In this document: positions 9,598 to 19,342 of the stretch, in pieces
Layout of the letters: each line of letters starts with the position of its first letter
How positions within the stretch are numbered: the stretch's first letter is position 1
Source of the DNA: Rana temporaria
Taxonomy: Eukaryota; Chordata; Amphibia; Anura; Ranidae
Length of the DNA stretch: 64,000 nt
Assembly (NCBI RefSeq): GCF_905171775.1
Contig: NC_053492.1
Span: 326,394,720-326,458,719, forward strand
Direction: 5' to 3'
The notes under the pieces: generated by a model
What the model saw: only the letters and a program-made list of their open reading frames with translations
Told to the model about the DNA's origin: nothing
Databases searched by the model: none
Made by a program: the position numbers and the translations under genes

Positions 9598-10435
9598 CTG
9601 CTTGCCGACCAGGTCGGCTCTGTTGGGCGAGATCACGCTCGCTCCTGACTCCCGCCCGCGTGCCCATTGGTCGCGGTCACCGCCGGGCACCCGCGATCGC
9701 TCGGTCCTGTCAGGGGAGAAATGCCTGACTGTCTGTTCATACAATGTATGAACAGCGATCCGTCATTTACCCTAGTGAGTCCACCCCCCCTACAGTTAGA
9801 ACACACTCAGGGAACATACTTTTAACCCCTTCCCCGCCCCCTAGTGTTAACCCCTTCCCTGCCAGTGGCATTTTTATAGTAATCAATGCATTTTTATAGC
9901 ACTGATCGCTATAAAAATGCCAATGGTCCCAAAAATGTGTCAAAAGTGTCCGAAGTGTCCACCATAATGTCACAGTACCGAAAACAAAAATCGCTGATCG
10001 CTGCAATTACTAGTAAAAAAAAATATTAATAAAAATGCCATAAAACTACCTCCTATTTTGTAACTTTTGCGCAAACCAATCAATAAACGCTTGTTGCATT
10101 TTTTTTACGAAAAATATGTAGAAAAATGCGTATCGGCCTAAACTGAGGAAAAAAAATGATTTTTTTATATATTTTTGGGGGATATTTATTATGGTAAAAA
10201 ATATTCATTTTTTTCAAAATTGTCGCTCTATTTTTGTTTATAGCGCAAAAACTAAAAACCGCAGAGGTGTTCAAATACCACCAAAAGAAAGCACTATTTG
10301 TGGGGAATAAAGGACGCCAATTTTGTTTGGGAGCCACGTCGCACGACCGCGCAATTGTCAGTTAAAGCGACGCTGTGCCGAATCGGAAAAAGTGCTCTGG
10401 TCTTTGACCAGCAATATGGTCCGGGGCTTAAGTGG
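9598..10435 (+). repeat. TTAA-type non-autonomous element, copy B
   Basis: Bounded by TTAA at 9594-9597 and 10436-10439. The right end reads GGTCCGGGGCTTAAGTGG and so matches the right end of 53144-54045 (GGTCCGGGTATTAAGTGG). It has no coding capacity. Together with copy A it makes a 1.75-kb head-to-head inverted arrangement joined at one TTAA, which could form a cruciform. Confidence 0.85.
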
Positions 10436-10439
10436 TTAA

Positions 10440-10665
10440 GCTAGCCTCATATTGATAGAATGTGGAACAAACACTTCTTAGCAAAATCATGTTCTAAGAA
10501 AGTTTGTCTAATTAGTGGGTCAAATTGATGTTTTGATCTGCAGTGATGACAAAATTTAAAGGTGCAGGATGGAATTTTTTTCTCAAAAACACATTTCTAA
10601 CAGTGTATGTGGTTTCCATTCAGTAAAGTCCATTTATTCCAAAATCAAATGTAAAAACCAAACTG
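10440..10665. other. Unannotated spacer
   Basis: No feature seen. It may be ancestral host DNA. Confidence 0.4.
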
Positions 10666-10992
10666 AGGCTGGGTTCCCACTAGTGCGAATTTGGATGCTG
10701 GTTTCCCCACATCCAATTCGCATGACAGGAAAGTGTGCCCAGCTCTCAATGGAGTCTGTTCACACATCTTCGTGGTGGCTGTGGAGCGAATTGCACAGGG
10801 GTCCTGTGTGTCTTTGGCTTAGTTTCAGGTCCGAATTCAGGCAAAAATTAGGGCCCGATTCGTACCTGAAACAGAGAACAGGGACGCACCGGACCCCTGC
10901 TGTGAGCCACATGCAAATCAAGTGTGAATGTAAGAATTAAGTGTAAGAAAGGTATGGATTCTCACGAGATCCGTACGTGTGAAAGGGGCCTT
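10666..10992. repeat. MITE with GGCTGGGTTCCCACTAGTGCG / GTGTGAAAGGGGCC ends (decayed)
   Basis: Begins AGGCTGGGTTCCCACTAGTG and ends CCGTACGTGTGAAAGGGGCC. Inside, GTGCGAATTTGGATGC is answered by GACCTGAAA/GGTACCTGAAAC type partial palindromes. The ends resemble the MITE at 30449-30853 (CCCTTTCACACG). Boundaries are approximate and no clear TSD was found. Confidence 0.55.
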
Positions 10993-11470
10993 ATTTTGCA
11001 AGTGTAATTGCAGAGTAGAAAGATACAACTAAGCTGTTATTTCCCCCCATTTGCTTTTTATAAATCAGGCTCAGTATTTGCATTTTAGTTGCATACTTTT
11101 TCAATGAAAGATGTTTGGTCATGTTTATCTGTATGTATATGGTGTATTTCTGGGAAGTGAATAAATATTTTATTGGAGCACAGTCGCATTCCCTAACATT
11201 TTGTGGTCTGGTGTTATTGCCAGTCCACGTTCTCCATAGTTCAAGTGTGCAGTTCTTTCTATACCAGTCTAATACTAGCCAGCAAAAGGTAGATTTTAAT
11301 CTTCTTTATTTTACTTATTGAACTCAAGAAATATCCAAAATGTCTTTCAATAGTATTTTTACTTACTGCAGATTTCGAATGGCTGAACAAATTATTTCCT
11401 CCCTATCTTAGGTTCACAATTAAAAAAAAAAAATATAGACAGCAACAATACACATTGACATCGATGAATC
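10993..11470. other. Unannotated non-coding DNA
   Basis: No long ORF, palindrome or recognised repeat. Candidate intergenic or intronic host sequence. Confidence 0.4.
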
Positions 11471-11474
11471 TTAA

Positions 11475-11964
11475 AAGGGGTTGTAAAGGTAAATGTTTTT
11501 TCACCTTAATACAACCTATGCATTAAGGTGAAAAAACATCCGATGGTACCGCCCCCCCCCCCCCCGAACCCCCGCTTTACTTACCTGACCCCTCGAAAGT
11601 CCCGCTCGCGTTCACGTGATCCTCTTCGGTTCCCAGCCTGGCCGTTGATTGGCTAGGCTGGACAGATTGATAGCAGTGCAGCCATTGGCTTGTGCTGCTG
11701 TCAATCACATCGGATGACATGGTGCGCCGGGGCCGAGTGATACAGTCGGCGGCTATGCCCGCGCTATGCGTGCTCGCAAAAGCTTTCCACCATGGTCGCT
11801 CACATGAAGGTGGAAAGCTTTTGCGAGGAGGAGCCGCGACAGTTGCCGAGGGACCCCAAAAGACCGGATTCGGGGACACTCTGTGCAAAACGAGCTGCAC
11901 AGTGGAGGTAAGTATAACATGTTTGTTATTTAAAAAAAAATAAAAAATTGCCTTTAGTGTTTCT
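11475..11964. repeat. TTAA-type MITE (~490 bp)
   Basis: Flanked by TTAA at 11471-11474 and 11965-11968. The ends are imperfect inverted repeats: AAGGGGTTGTAAAGGTAA on the left and TTGCCTTTAGTGTTTCT on the right. It contains two inner palindromes. TTTTTTCACCTTAAT is answered by ATTAAGGTGAAAAAA (about 11498-11537), and CGCAAAAGCTTTCCACC by GGTGGAAAGCTTTTGCG (11776-11827). The GC-rich core has no transposase. Confidence 0.75.
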
Positions 11965-11968
11965 TTAA

Positions 11969-12589
11969 TTACATAAAGGAGAATAGTTACAGAATATTTA
12001 TAAACAAAAAAAACATGTATAAGTAACGTTTTGTATTTTTAAAGTGGACCTGGACAAAGGTTTGCATGCCATAGGAATCATATGGAAATGATAGTTGGTA
12101 CCTTGTCTGGAAAGTCTCCTTAAAAATAGCATGTGAATATGCATAGGCACATGATGTGCCTACAGTACCAAATCTGTATACCTAAGAGACCTGAGATCTA
12201 GGGCACCACTGCCTCCGATTGCTAGTCTACTGTTCTCCTTTCTGGAGGCTCTATCAGGAGGAAACAAAGCTCTGCCTCTGCCAAGAAGGCAATCTCCATA
12301 CTGAGACACTGTGCAAAACAATCCACACTAGGCAATACTAATGGCTAGTCATTTTCCTTCTGCCTGTATGTTTTTTGTGCACAGCTTTCAGAGTTTAATT
12401 CTTTACTTTAAGCTATTAGAATGATAATCAAATGCTTACAAGCTACATTTTAGGCCCTACCTTGTGTTTGTTACCAAGAATTGTTTATATGTAAGAGCAC
12501 TCTTTAAGAGGGGATAACTATGCAACTTTCTTTTTTAAATATTGCAGACAGACAGTATATTTATGACAAAAGACTATCAGTCTCTCTTC
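11969..12589. other. Unannotated non-coding DNA
   Basis: No supported feature. Confidence 0.4.
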
Positions 12590-12945
12590 TGCCATAAATG
12601 CTTCCGCCTGTCTGTCAGCCGTCATGTACACTGAGCTGTGCAGCTCAGCGAACATTTACGTCCCTGATTTGTATCGTTGCGATGTTACTACTGTGCGCAT
12701 GGGCTGGAATGGCATTATCGTGGCTCCGCCAATCAAACAGCCAAAGGCACGGAACATGGAAGGAAGACTGGGTGAAGATGGAAGCACTGGCTTGTTTATA
12801 GCGCAGGCTGGAGAGCTCGGTTTGCCAGGTAAGCCTGTCATAATGTGCATACCTAGCACATTATGGCATAACCAACCCAGGGGCCCCCAAAAAATGGAAA
12901 TGACGGCGGACTTTACTATAGCTTTAAGTCTTGAGCAGTTGTACA
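12590..12945. repeat. Possible MITE fragment
   Basis: A GC-rich patch in otherwise AT-rich DNA. It has the composition of frog MITE cores (GGCTCCGCCAATCAAACAGC) and a short hairpin (CATAATGTGC / GCACATTATG, 12839-12866). It ends in CGGACTTTACTATAGC. No TIR or TSD could be fixed, so this is tentative. Confidence 0.35.
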
Positions 12946-13600
12946 GGCTCCTCTCCTGTACTGAAAATGCTTAGTCTGATTTCAATGCACACTGTGAGCT
13001 TCTCACAATATTCTGCAGCAAGCCAGAGAGAGATCTTATTATTTTCTGGCTAGAGAACATCCAGCATCATCAAGCCCTTTCCTCCCCAACCTTACTGTCC
13101 CTGACCCACTCAAATTCTCCAACAAACTTAATTGAGAACATCCCCATTCATTTATGTTCCCCCTCCCCATGACATGAAGGTAAAACTGACAATAGGGGAA
13201 CTTTGAAACATCCAGAAGGTTTCACAAATATGTCAACAGATTAACGACAATTAGCAGTTTTAACTTTGTGATGGGGAGGAGGATGTATTTAGTGAAGCTT
13301 GTTGGAGAATTTGAGCGTAACTAATTTCCCCATAATTTTTTCTTTATTTTTTTGGAATCATTTGAGTTGTGGAAATGCACCACACCAATTAAAATTTTGC
13401 TACTACATTTATAGATGTGGCACATTTTTATATACAGATGTTATACCACTGCCTTTGTGGTTTCCTTTATAAATTATATGTAAATATAAATATAAATGTT
13501 TCCTTTTAATATGTAGACTCTGCTCTTTAAAGATACACTTAATGGTGGGAGATAGTACAGGTATGAAGTATATGGCACAATTTCATTCCTCGTAAAAGAG
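12946..13600. other. Unannotated non-coding DNA
   Basis: AT-rich, with no coding or repeat signature I can name. Confidence 0.4.
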
Positions 13601-13629
13601 ATTTTTTTGTTGATGGTGAAAAATCTTCT

Positions 13630-13949
13630 TTTTGTTTTATTTTACTTTGTTGGTATACTTGTTGGGCTGGTTCACCTGTTATTGTTTTCAGTGTGCCTTC
13701 CCCTTCGTTTAAACTGCTATTGGACATGCTCAGGTTGCTTAATTAGAAGCTATCTCTTTCAACAAAAGAGGCTAGGCCCCAGGAGCTATAATTGCCCTTT
13801 TTTTCAACTGTTTGTTGAAAGAGATAGCTTCTAATTAAGCAACCTGAGGTTGTCCAATAGCAGTTTAAACAAAGGGGAAGCCACCCCGAAAACAATAACA
13901 GGTGAACCAGCCCAACAAGTATACCAACAAAGTAAAATAAAACAAAAAA
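13630..13949. repeat. Long imperfect hairpin, ~140-bp arms
   Basis: Arm 1 (13630-13767) runs from TTTTGTTTTATTTTACTTTG to AGCTATCTCTTTCAACAAA. Arm 2 (13810-13949) is its reverse complement with a few mismatches and a small indel. For example, GGTTGCTTAATTAGAAGC is answered by GCTTCTAATTAAGCAACC. The loop is about 43 bp. It is probably a foldback MITE. Open frames on either strand are by-products of the symmetry. Confidence 0.85.
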
Positions 13950-13959
13950 GACCCGAGGC

Positions 13960-14859
13960 CTAGATACTTGATGGCAAAAAGCCCAAAAATCACTCACTGC
14001 CGCTGCCTTGCAACTCATAGGCCTTTACAACAACTTGTTCAAGACATTGTCCGATTGCACTGGGTGATCGCTCAGAAGGGCAGTTCGTTATGACGTCATG
14101 CCCGGTACCCGGAAGTAAACAAAGCCGCAATCGTGGCTGTCGGCATGTGGTCGTGATTTTTTTCCACCGATTTCATGCATGTAAGCCTGGAGGAGAGATG
14201 TTGGGTCTTATTGACCCCACATCTCTCCATAAAGAGGACCTGTTACACTGATTCCTATTACAAGGGATGTTTACATTCCTTGTAATAGGAATAAAAGTGA
14301 TCAAATTTTTTTTTTTTTAAAGTGTAAAAAAAAAAAAATTAAAGTAAAGTGCAAGTCCCGCCCACATATGTAAACACCATTTATGTGGGGTGTGAGGTAT
14401 CATCGCGTGCGTTAGAGCGTGTGCAACAATTCTAGCACTAGACCTCCTCTGTAACTCGAAAATAGTAACCTGTAAAAAATGTTAAAGCATCACCTATGGA
14501 GATTTTTAAGTACCAAAGCTTGGCGCCATTCCATGAGTGTGTGCAATTTTAAAGCGTGACATGTTAGGTACCTATTTACTCGGTGTAACATCATCTTTTA
14601 CATTATACAAAAAAATTGGGCTAACTTTACGGTTTTATTTTTTAATTCACGAAACAGTTTTTTTTCCCAAAAAAGGGCGTTTGAAAAATGATTGCGCAAA
14701 TACCGTGCGAGAAAAAAAGTTGCAATAACCGCCATTTTATTCCCTAGGGTGTCTGCTAAAAAAAAATATGTTTGGGGGTTCCGATTAATTTTCTAGCAAC
14801 ATTTTTTTGATTTTTACATGAAGGAGAGAAGTGCCAAAATAGGCCCGGTTGTAAAGTGG
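13960..14859 (+). repeat. TTAA-type non-autonomous element ending CCCGGTTGTAAAGTGG
   Basis: The right end GGCCCGGTTGTAAAGTGG abuts TTAA at 14860-14863, the same terminal signature (AAGTGG|TTAA) as copies B and 53144-54045. Inside is a hairpin, GGTCTTATTGACCC region followed by TCCTATTACAAGG / CCTTGTAATAGGA (14251-14291). The left boundary is uncertain because the hairpin repeat lies next to it. No coding capacity. Confidence 0.6.
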
Positions 14860-14999
14860 TTAAAGCTCTGTATTGAAGTGGTTAAGGAAACTGCCTAAAA
14901 ACATTTTATCAGGAAGGGGGCAGGAACAACAAGCCATTGAGCCAACAATCCCTGAATGGCAAAAGGAGGTCCATCTGGCACTACAGAGACAGACACAGT

Positions 15000-15128
15000 G
15001 GGGGAGATTTACTAAAACTGGTACATACAGAATCAAAGTTAATTGAACAAGCTGAAGTTAGAAGCTGATTGGTTACTATGCACAGCTTCGCTGGATTCTG
15101 TGTGCACCAGTTTTAGTAATTCTCCCTC
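15000..15128. repeat. Short palindromic MITE (~125 bp)
   Basis: TIRs GGGGGAGATTTACTAAAACTGG and CCAGTTTTAGTAATTCTCCCT are near-perfect inverses. CAGTG on both sides could be a 5-bp TSD, but the terminal G run makes the exact edge ambiguous. Confidence 0.75.
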
Positions 15129-15602
15129 AGTGGGTGCTAAGCAAAGACCTGAGGCGAAGGGCAGGTGTGAAACTATAATCTAGCCGCTGGACACTGCTTC
15201 TCACCTCCATGTGTCCACTATGTTGCATAGTTACATAGTTCTAGCAGGTAGACTCACACCTTTTAAGGAACCGGTGAAGATGGAATGCTCTGTGGTGGCT
15301 AAGCTATCCTGGGCTTACTATAGATTCAAGTTTTTTTCTAGATCCTCCAGAGAAGGTGGAGGAACTCTTGTGGGACTAGGACTAGGAACTGAAACCTGAT
15401 TTTGAAGAACAAAAGGAATGCTTAGGCAAGATGAAGAAAAGCTGTCACTCCTAAACTTTGCACACCTGAAGCAAATGAGTACTCTTAAGCCTCTGTTACA
15501 TACATTTTTTTATTGTCCAATAAAGAACCAAAAAGACTCTCTCCAACAATGGGAAGATGTTACATGCCAGCATTGAATCCAGAGTGCCATATGGATCTGT
15601 AT

Positions 15603-16075
15603 CAGGGCTCAAGTCCTGCGGGAACGCGTGGGAACAGAGTTCCCGCACTTTTTTCACAGCAGGAACTCAGTTCCCTTTGCAGGACTAGAGCAGCCAAGCC
15701 TTCACTAAGTCACTGTCAGCTCGAGTCACTGTCAGGGGCAGGTGAACCTTAGTAATCCTTTATGTTACTGGCCGCTTCTTGTATATGGATTAATCGGGTA
15801 GTGTGCGGGTATTCCGTCACTTTCTTGATGCTGCAATGTCTCCTGGGAGCTTTTGTCATTGTTCCCAGGAGACATTGCGGAGGTCTGCCACGCGTTATCG
15901 CGGGACTTAGAAAGAATTTGCTTCCAGTAACATAAAGGATTACTAAGGTACAGTGGATCGAAAAAAACATACGGTTTAGTAATTATGCATATGAGCGTAT
16001 CATTTTTTTTTTTTGGTGGGGGAGTGGATCTTGGGTGGGAGTTCCCACACTTTTTTCCCCAGGACTTGACCCCTG
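15603..16075. repeat. hAT-type MITE with perfect 8-bp TSD
   Basis: Both flanks read ATCTGTAT (15595-15602 and 16076-16083). The ends are CAGGGCTCAAGTCCTG and CAGGACTTGACCCCTG. Nested inside are a perfect 25-bp inverted repeat (15748-15772 with its partner near 15921-15945; core CTTTATGTTACTGG / CCAGTAACATAAAG) and a tighter hairpin around CAATGTCTCCTGGGA / TCCCAGGAGACATTG. It may therefore be a MITE that acquired another foldback element. Confidence 0.85.
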
Positions 16076-16380
16076 ATCTGTATAATCAAAATGGTTACTC
16101 AAGAAATTTCCCAGGTAGCATCCAGTGCCACGTCACACAGGAAGTTTATTGTAACATTCATCTGACATCCAACTGAGGGATTGTGATCAGTAAGCCAAAG
16201 TGTGAGAGATGAGTGCTTAAATCAGCATGCCCTTGCAAAGTAGGCTAAAGGCTTAAAAAAAATGTCTTCCAAATTTTTAACAGTGGAGTACTTGAAGGCG
16301 TGTCATTGAAAGAGGTGCCTTATTAGGGTGAAATTCTGTGTAAAGTGCCAGAAGTGCTTAGGGTCAAGGGATTACTTTTT

Positions 16381-16623
16381 GGGGTTATTTACGAAAGGCA
16401 AATCCACTACGTTTTTTGGAAGTGCAGTCGTTTTAGATTGCTGTAGATCTGAGGGGAAGCTCTAAAATGAGGGGAAGCTCTGCTGCATTTATTGTCCAAT
16501 CATGTAAAAATTACGTTTTTTTTCCCTGGCATGTCCCCCTCAGATCTACAGCGACTGCACTTTCAAGTGCACTTTCAGGTGCAATTGCAGTGCAAAGTGT
16601 ATTTGCCTTTCGTAAATAACCCC
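16381..16623. repeat. Palindromic MITE (~243 bp)
   Basis: Left end GGGGTTATTTACGAAAGGCA and right end TGCCTTTCGTAAATAACCCC are exact inverses. Inside are GGAAGTGCAGTCG and CGACTGCACTTTCA, plus the words AGATCTGAGGGG / CCCCTCAGATCT. A degraded relative lies at about 18507-18640. The TSD is unclear. Confidence 0.8.
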
Positions 16624-17190
16624 CTTTGTCTGGGTGTATGCATTCCTTGTAAATAAAGTAAATGAATAAGGGGCGATGAGGAAACTGTGGTGGAGTGTTT
16701 TGGTACATGGGACCCAAGACTAGACACTCTGCTAGGGAAGAGAGTGGCAGTATCCTTACATTTTAGAGAAGAGCATGGAAACTAAAATTGGCTGGTGAGG
16801 TCTTCATTTCCATTGAAGGGAGAGATTTGGAATCCAACAACAAATCTTCTAGAAGATCCATAACAGAGTCAAAGACCAACTATTGGGAAAAAACAAAATG
16901 TTGGTTTAGGCATTAATATAGCACAGCCCTTTTTTTATTCTTGGAGAAAAAAATGTTCACTCTCCATTGCCATTGCCAATCTTTGTTCTCACCTGTTCTC
17001 ACATATACCTGCTTGGGGTGAATAAACTAGAGAGGAGAGGAGAAGATATAGCCCATTAGCAGAGTAAAAGCTATTAAAACCAATTGTAAATTGAGTGAAA
17101 ACAAAGCCAGGAGGAGTGACTGAGAGACCGGAGGTCCGACATTTCAACTACCAGAAGATGCTGCAGAATCTCTTTTTGGGTCTCTTTGTA
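16624..17190. other. Unannotated non-coding DNA
   Basis: No supported coding region or repeat. Confidence 0.4.
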
Positions 17191-17194
17191 TATA

Positions 17195-17860
17195 TTAGTG
17201 AGTGAGTAAGTAACTTGTATAGCACTAACAAATGGGAACTAAATCGCCTCAAGGCGCTTGTATCTGGAGTCGTCCTTGTCCTTCAGAAGAGGTGGGTCTT
17301 CAGTTTTTTCCTGAAGGCGCAATGGTTATCTTCTATGCGGATGATCGTTGGTAGCGAGTTCCACAGCCCTACGACTGTGAAGATCGCTTTGTGTTATTTA
17401 TTAGTGAGTAATTTGTATTTTGTGTTGTTTTCCTTAGTTGAGTTCCTTCTCGAGGCTCCTTCCGCTCTTCAACGTTCTTGCTTCAGTGATGTTAGAGTCA
17501 TTTAACCAACCTGATTTTTTTTTGCGGATGAGTGCTCTGTGCTTCGGAGCGACTATGTCTGCTGTCTGTAGTAATGTTTTGTGGAGTGTTTCTTCCATTG
17601 AACAGTTTTGATTTAGCATTGCTATTTGGTTTGCTAGTGTGGTTTTGAAGAACTGCGAGTGTAGCTTTTTCTGCGATCTTATCCAGTGTGTTGTTTTTGA
17701 TTTTGTACGTTTTTGGAAAGCTGCGCTGGTGGTTATTTTGAATTTGATGGTCCGTCCATGGTAAAGGCGTGTTGTCCAGTATGTTGATGTCCATATTTTG
17801 TTTGAAGGTGAGGTTGAGGGCGTGACCCGAACCATGCGTGGGAGCATTTATCAGTTGCTG
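17195..17860 (-). pseudogene. L2/CR1-like LINE ORF2 fragment, internally deleted
   Basis: On the minus strand 17847-17434 reads as the inter-domain segment upstream of the RT in CR1/L2-type ORF2 proteins (LLQTADIVAPKHRALI, KKKSGWLNDSNI). Further down, around 17400-17280, another frame gives the classic C-terminal tail of these elements (VVGLWNSLPTIIRIEDN, FRKKLKTHLF). The RT domain between them is missing. The element ends in short ACTCACTC-type repeats near 17195-17215, as L2/CR1 3' ends do. Confidence 0.65.
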
Positions 17861-17889
17861 CAGACCTAGTTCTTAGGCTTACTAAATGG

Positions 17890-18500
17890 TTGGGATCAAG
17901 CAACATCTGATGAGTGTGCAGTTTTGGTAGTGGAAATACATAGACATGAAATACTTTGGCGTCCGCTGGGTGGCGTTCACATCGTTTTCTGCGTCGGGTA
18001 TGCAAATTAGCTATTTCCGTCGATCCACGAACGTACGAGCGGCCAGTGCATTTTTTTTCCGGCGTCTCTAGTCGGCTTTTTCCGGCGTATAGTTAAAGCT
18101 GGTATTTCGTCGCGTATAGTTAGACCTGCCATGTTAAGTATGGCCGTCGTTTCCGCGTTTATTTTTTTTTTTTTTTTGCGCAAGTCATTCGTGAATCGGG
18201 ATGGACGTAATTCACGTCTAAGTTTAAAAAAAAATGACGTCGTTGCGACGTCATTTAGCGCAATGCACGGCGGGAAATTTAGAAACGGAGCATGCGCAGT
18301 TCATTCGGCGCGGGGATGCGCTTCATTTAAATGAAACACGCCCCCTAATCGCCGATTTGAATTCCGCCGCCAGAGATAGACTACGCCGCCGTAAATTACG
18401 GCGCAAATTCTTCCAGGATTCAAACTAAAGCCAGGTAAGATATGGCGGCGTAGCGTATCTCTGATACGCTGCGCGGGTGCAGATCTCTGTGGATCTGCCC
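17890..18500. repeat. Decayed CpG-rich MITE of the GGCCCGGATTCA family
   Basis: Shares blocks with 18724-23112, 36720-37450 and 56590-62698. Examples are CGTCGGGTATGCAAATTAGC, TCGATCCACGAACGTACG, CGGCGGGAAATTTAGA with a GCATGCGC word, and GCGTATCTCTGATACGC. The AATGACGTCGTTGCGACGTC segment is an inner palindrome. Edges are unclear. Confidence 0.55.
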
Positions 18501-18506
18501 CCAAGT

Positions 18507-18690
18507 TTTTTTTTATGAAAGGCAAATCCACATTGCACTACAAGTGCAACGTGCACTTGAAATTGCACTGAAAATGCACTTGGAAGTGCAGTCGCTGTAA
18601 ATCTGAGGGGTAGATCTGAAATGAGGGGAAGCTCTGCTGTTTTTATTATACAAAAATACTTTTTGTAACACTAGCATTTTATATGATGTG
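18507..18690. repeat. Partial relative of the 16381-16623 MITE
   Basis: Shares ATGAAAGGCAAATCCAC, GGAAGTGCAGTCGCTGTA and TGAGGGGAAGCTCTGCTG with that element. Only one end is recognisable. Confidence 0.6.
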
Positions 18691-19342
18691 TAGCTAATCA
18701 ATACTAGGGGGTTTGCACACAGTGGCCCGGATTCAAATACATTGAGTATCTTTTGGCGGGGCGTAACGTATCTCGGATACGTTACGCCGCCGTAAATTAG
18801 GGCGCAAGTTCCGTATTCAGAAAGAACTTGCGCCCTAAGTTATGGCGGCGTAACGTATGTGGTCCGGCGTAGGCCCGTCTAATTCAAATGTGGATGATGT
18901 GGGCGTGTTTTATATAAATTCACTGTGACCCCACGTATTTGACGTATTTTACGAATGGCGCATGCGCCGTTCGTGAAAGAATCCCAGTGCGCATGCTCGA
19001 AATTACTCTGCAAATCATCAATGCTTTAGAGCTGAACGTAACTTACGTACAGCCCTATTCGCAAACGAGTTACGCAAACGACGTAAAATTTTTAAAATTC
19101 GACGCGGGAACGACATCTATACTTAATATAGGATACCCCTCATATAGCAGGGGTAACTTTACACCGGAAAAATCCTAACGTAAACAACGTAAAAAAATGC
19201 GCCGGGCGGAGGTACTGTTCTGAATCGGCGTAACTACCTAATTTGCATATTTCTCGCGGAAATATACGGAAGCGCCACCTAGCGGCCAGCGTAAATATGC
19301 AGCCTAAGATACGACGGTGTAAGACACTTACGCCGGTCAGAT

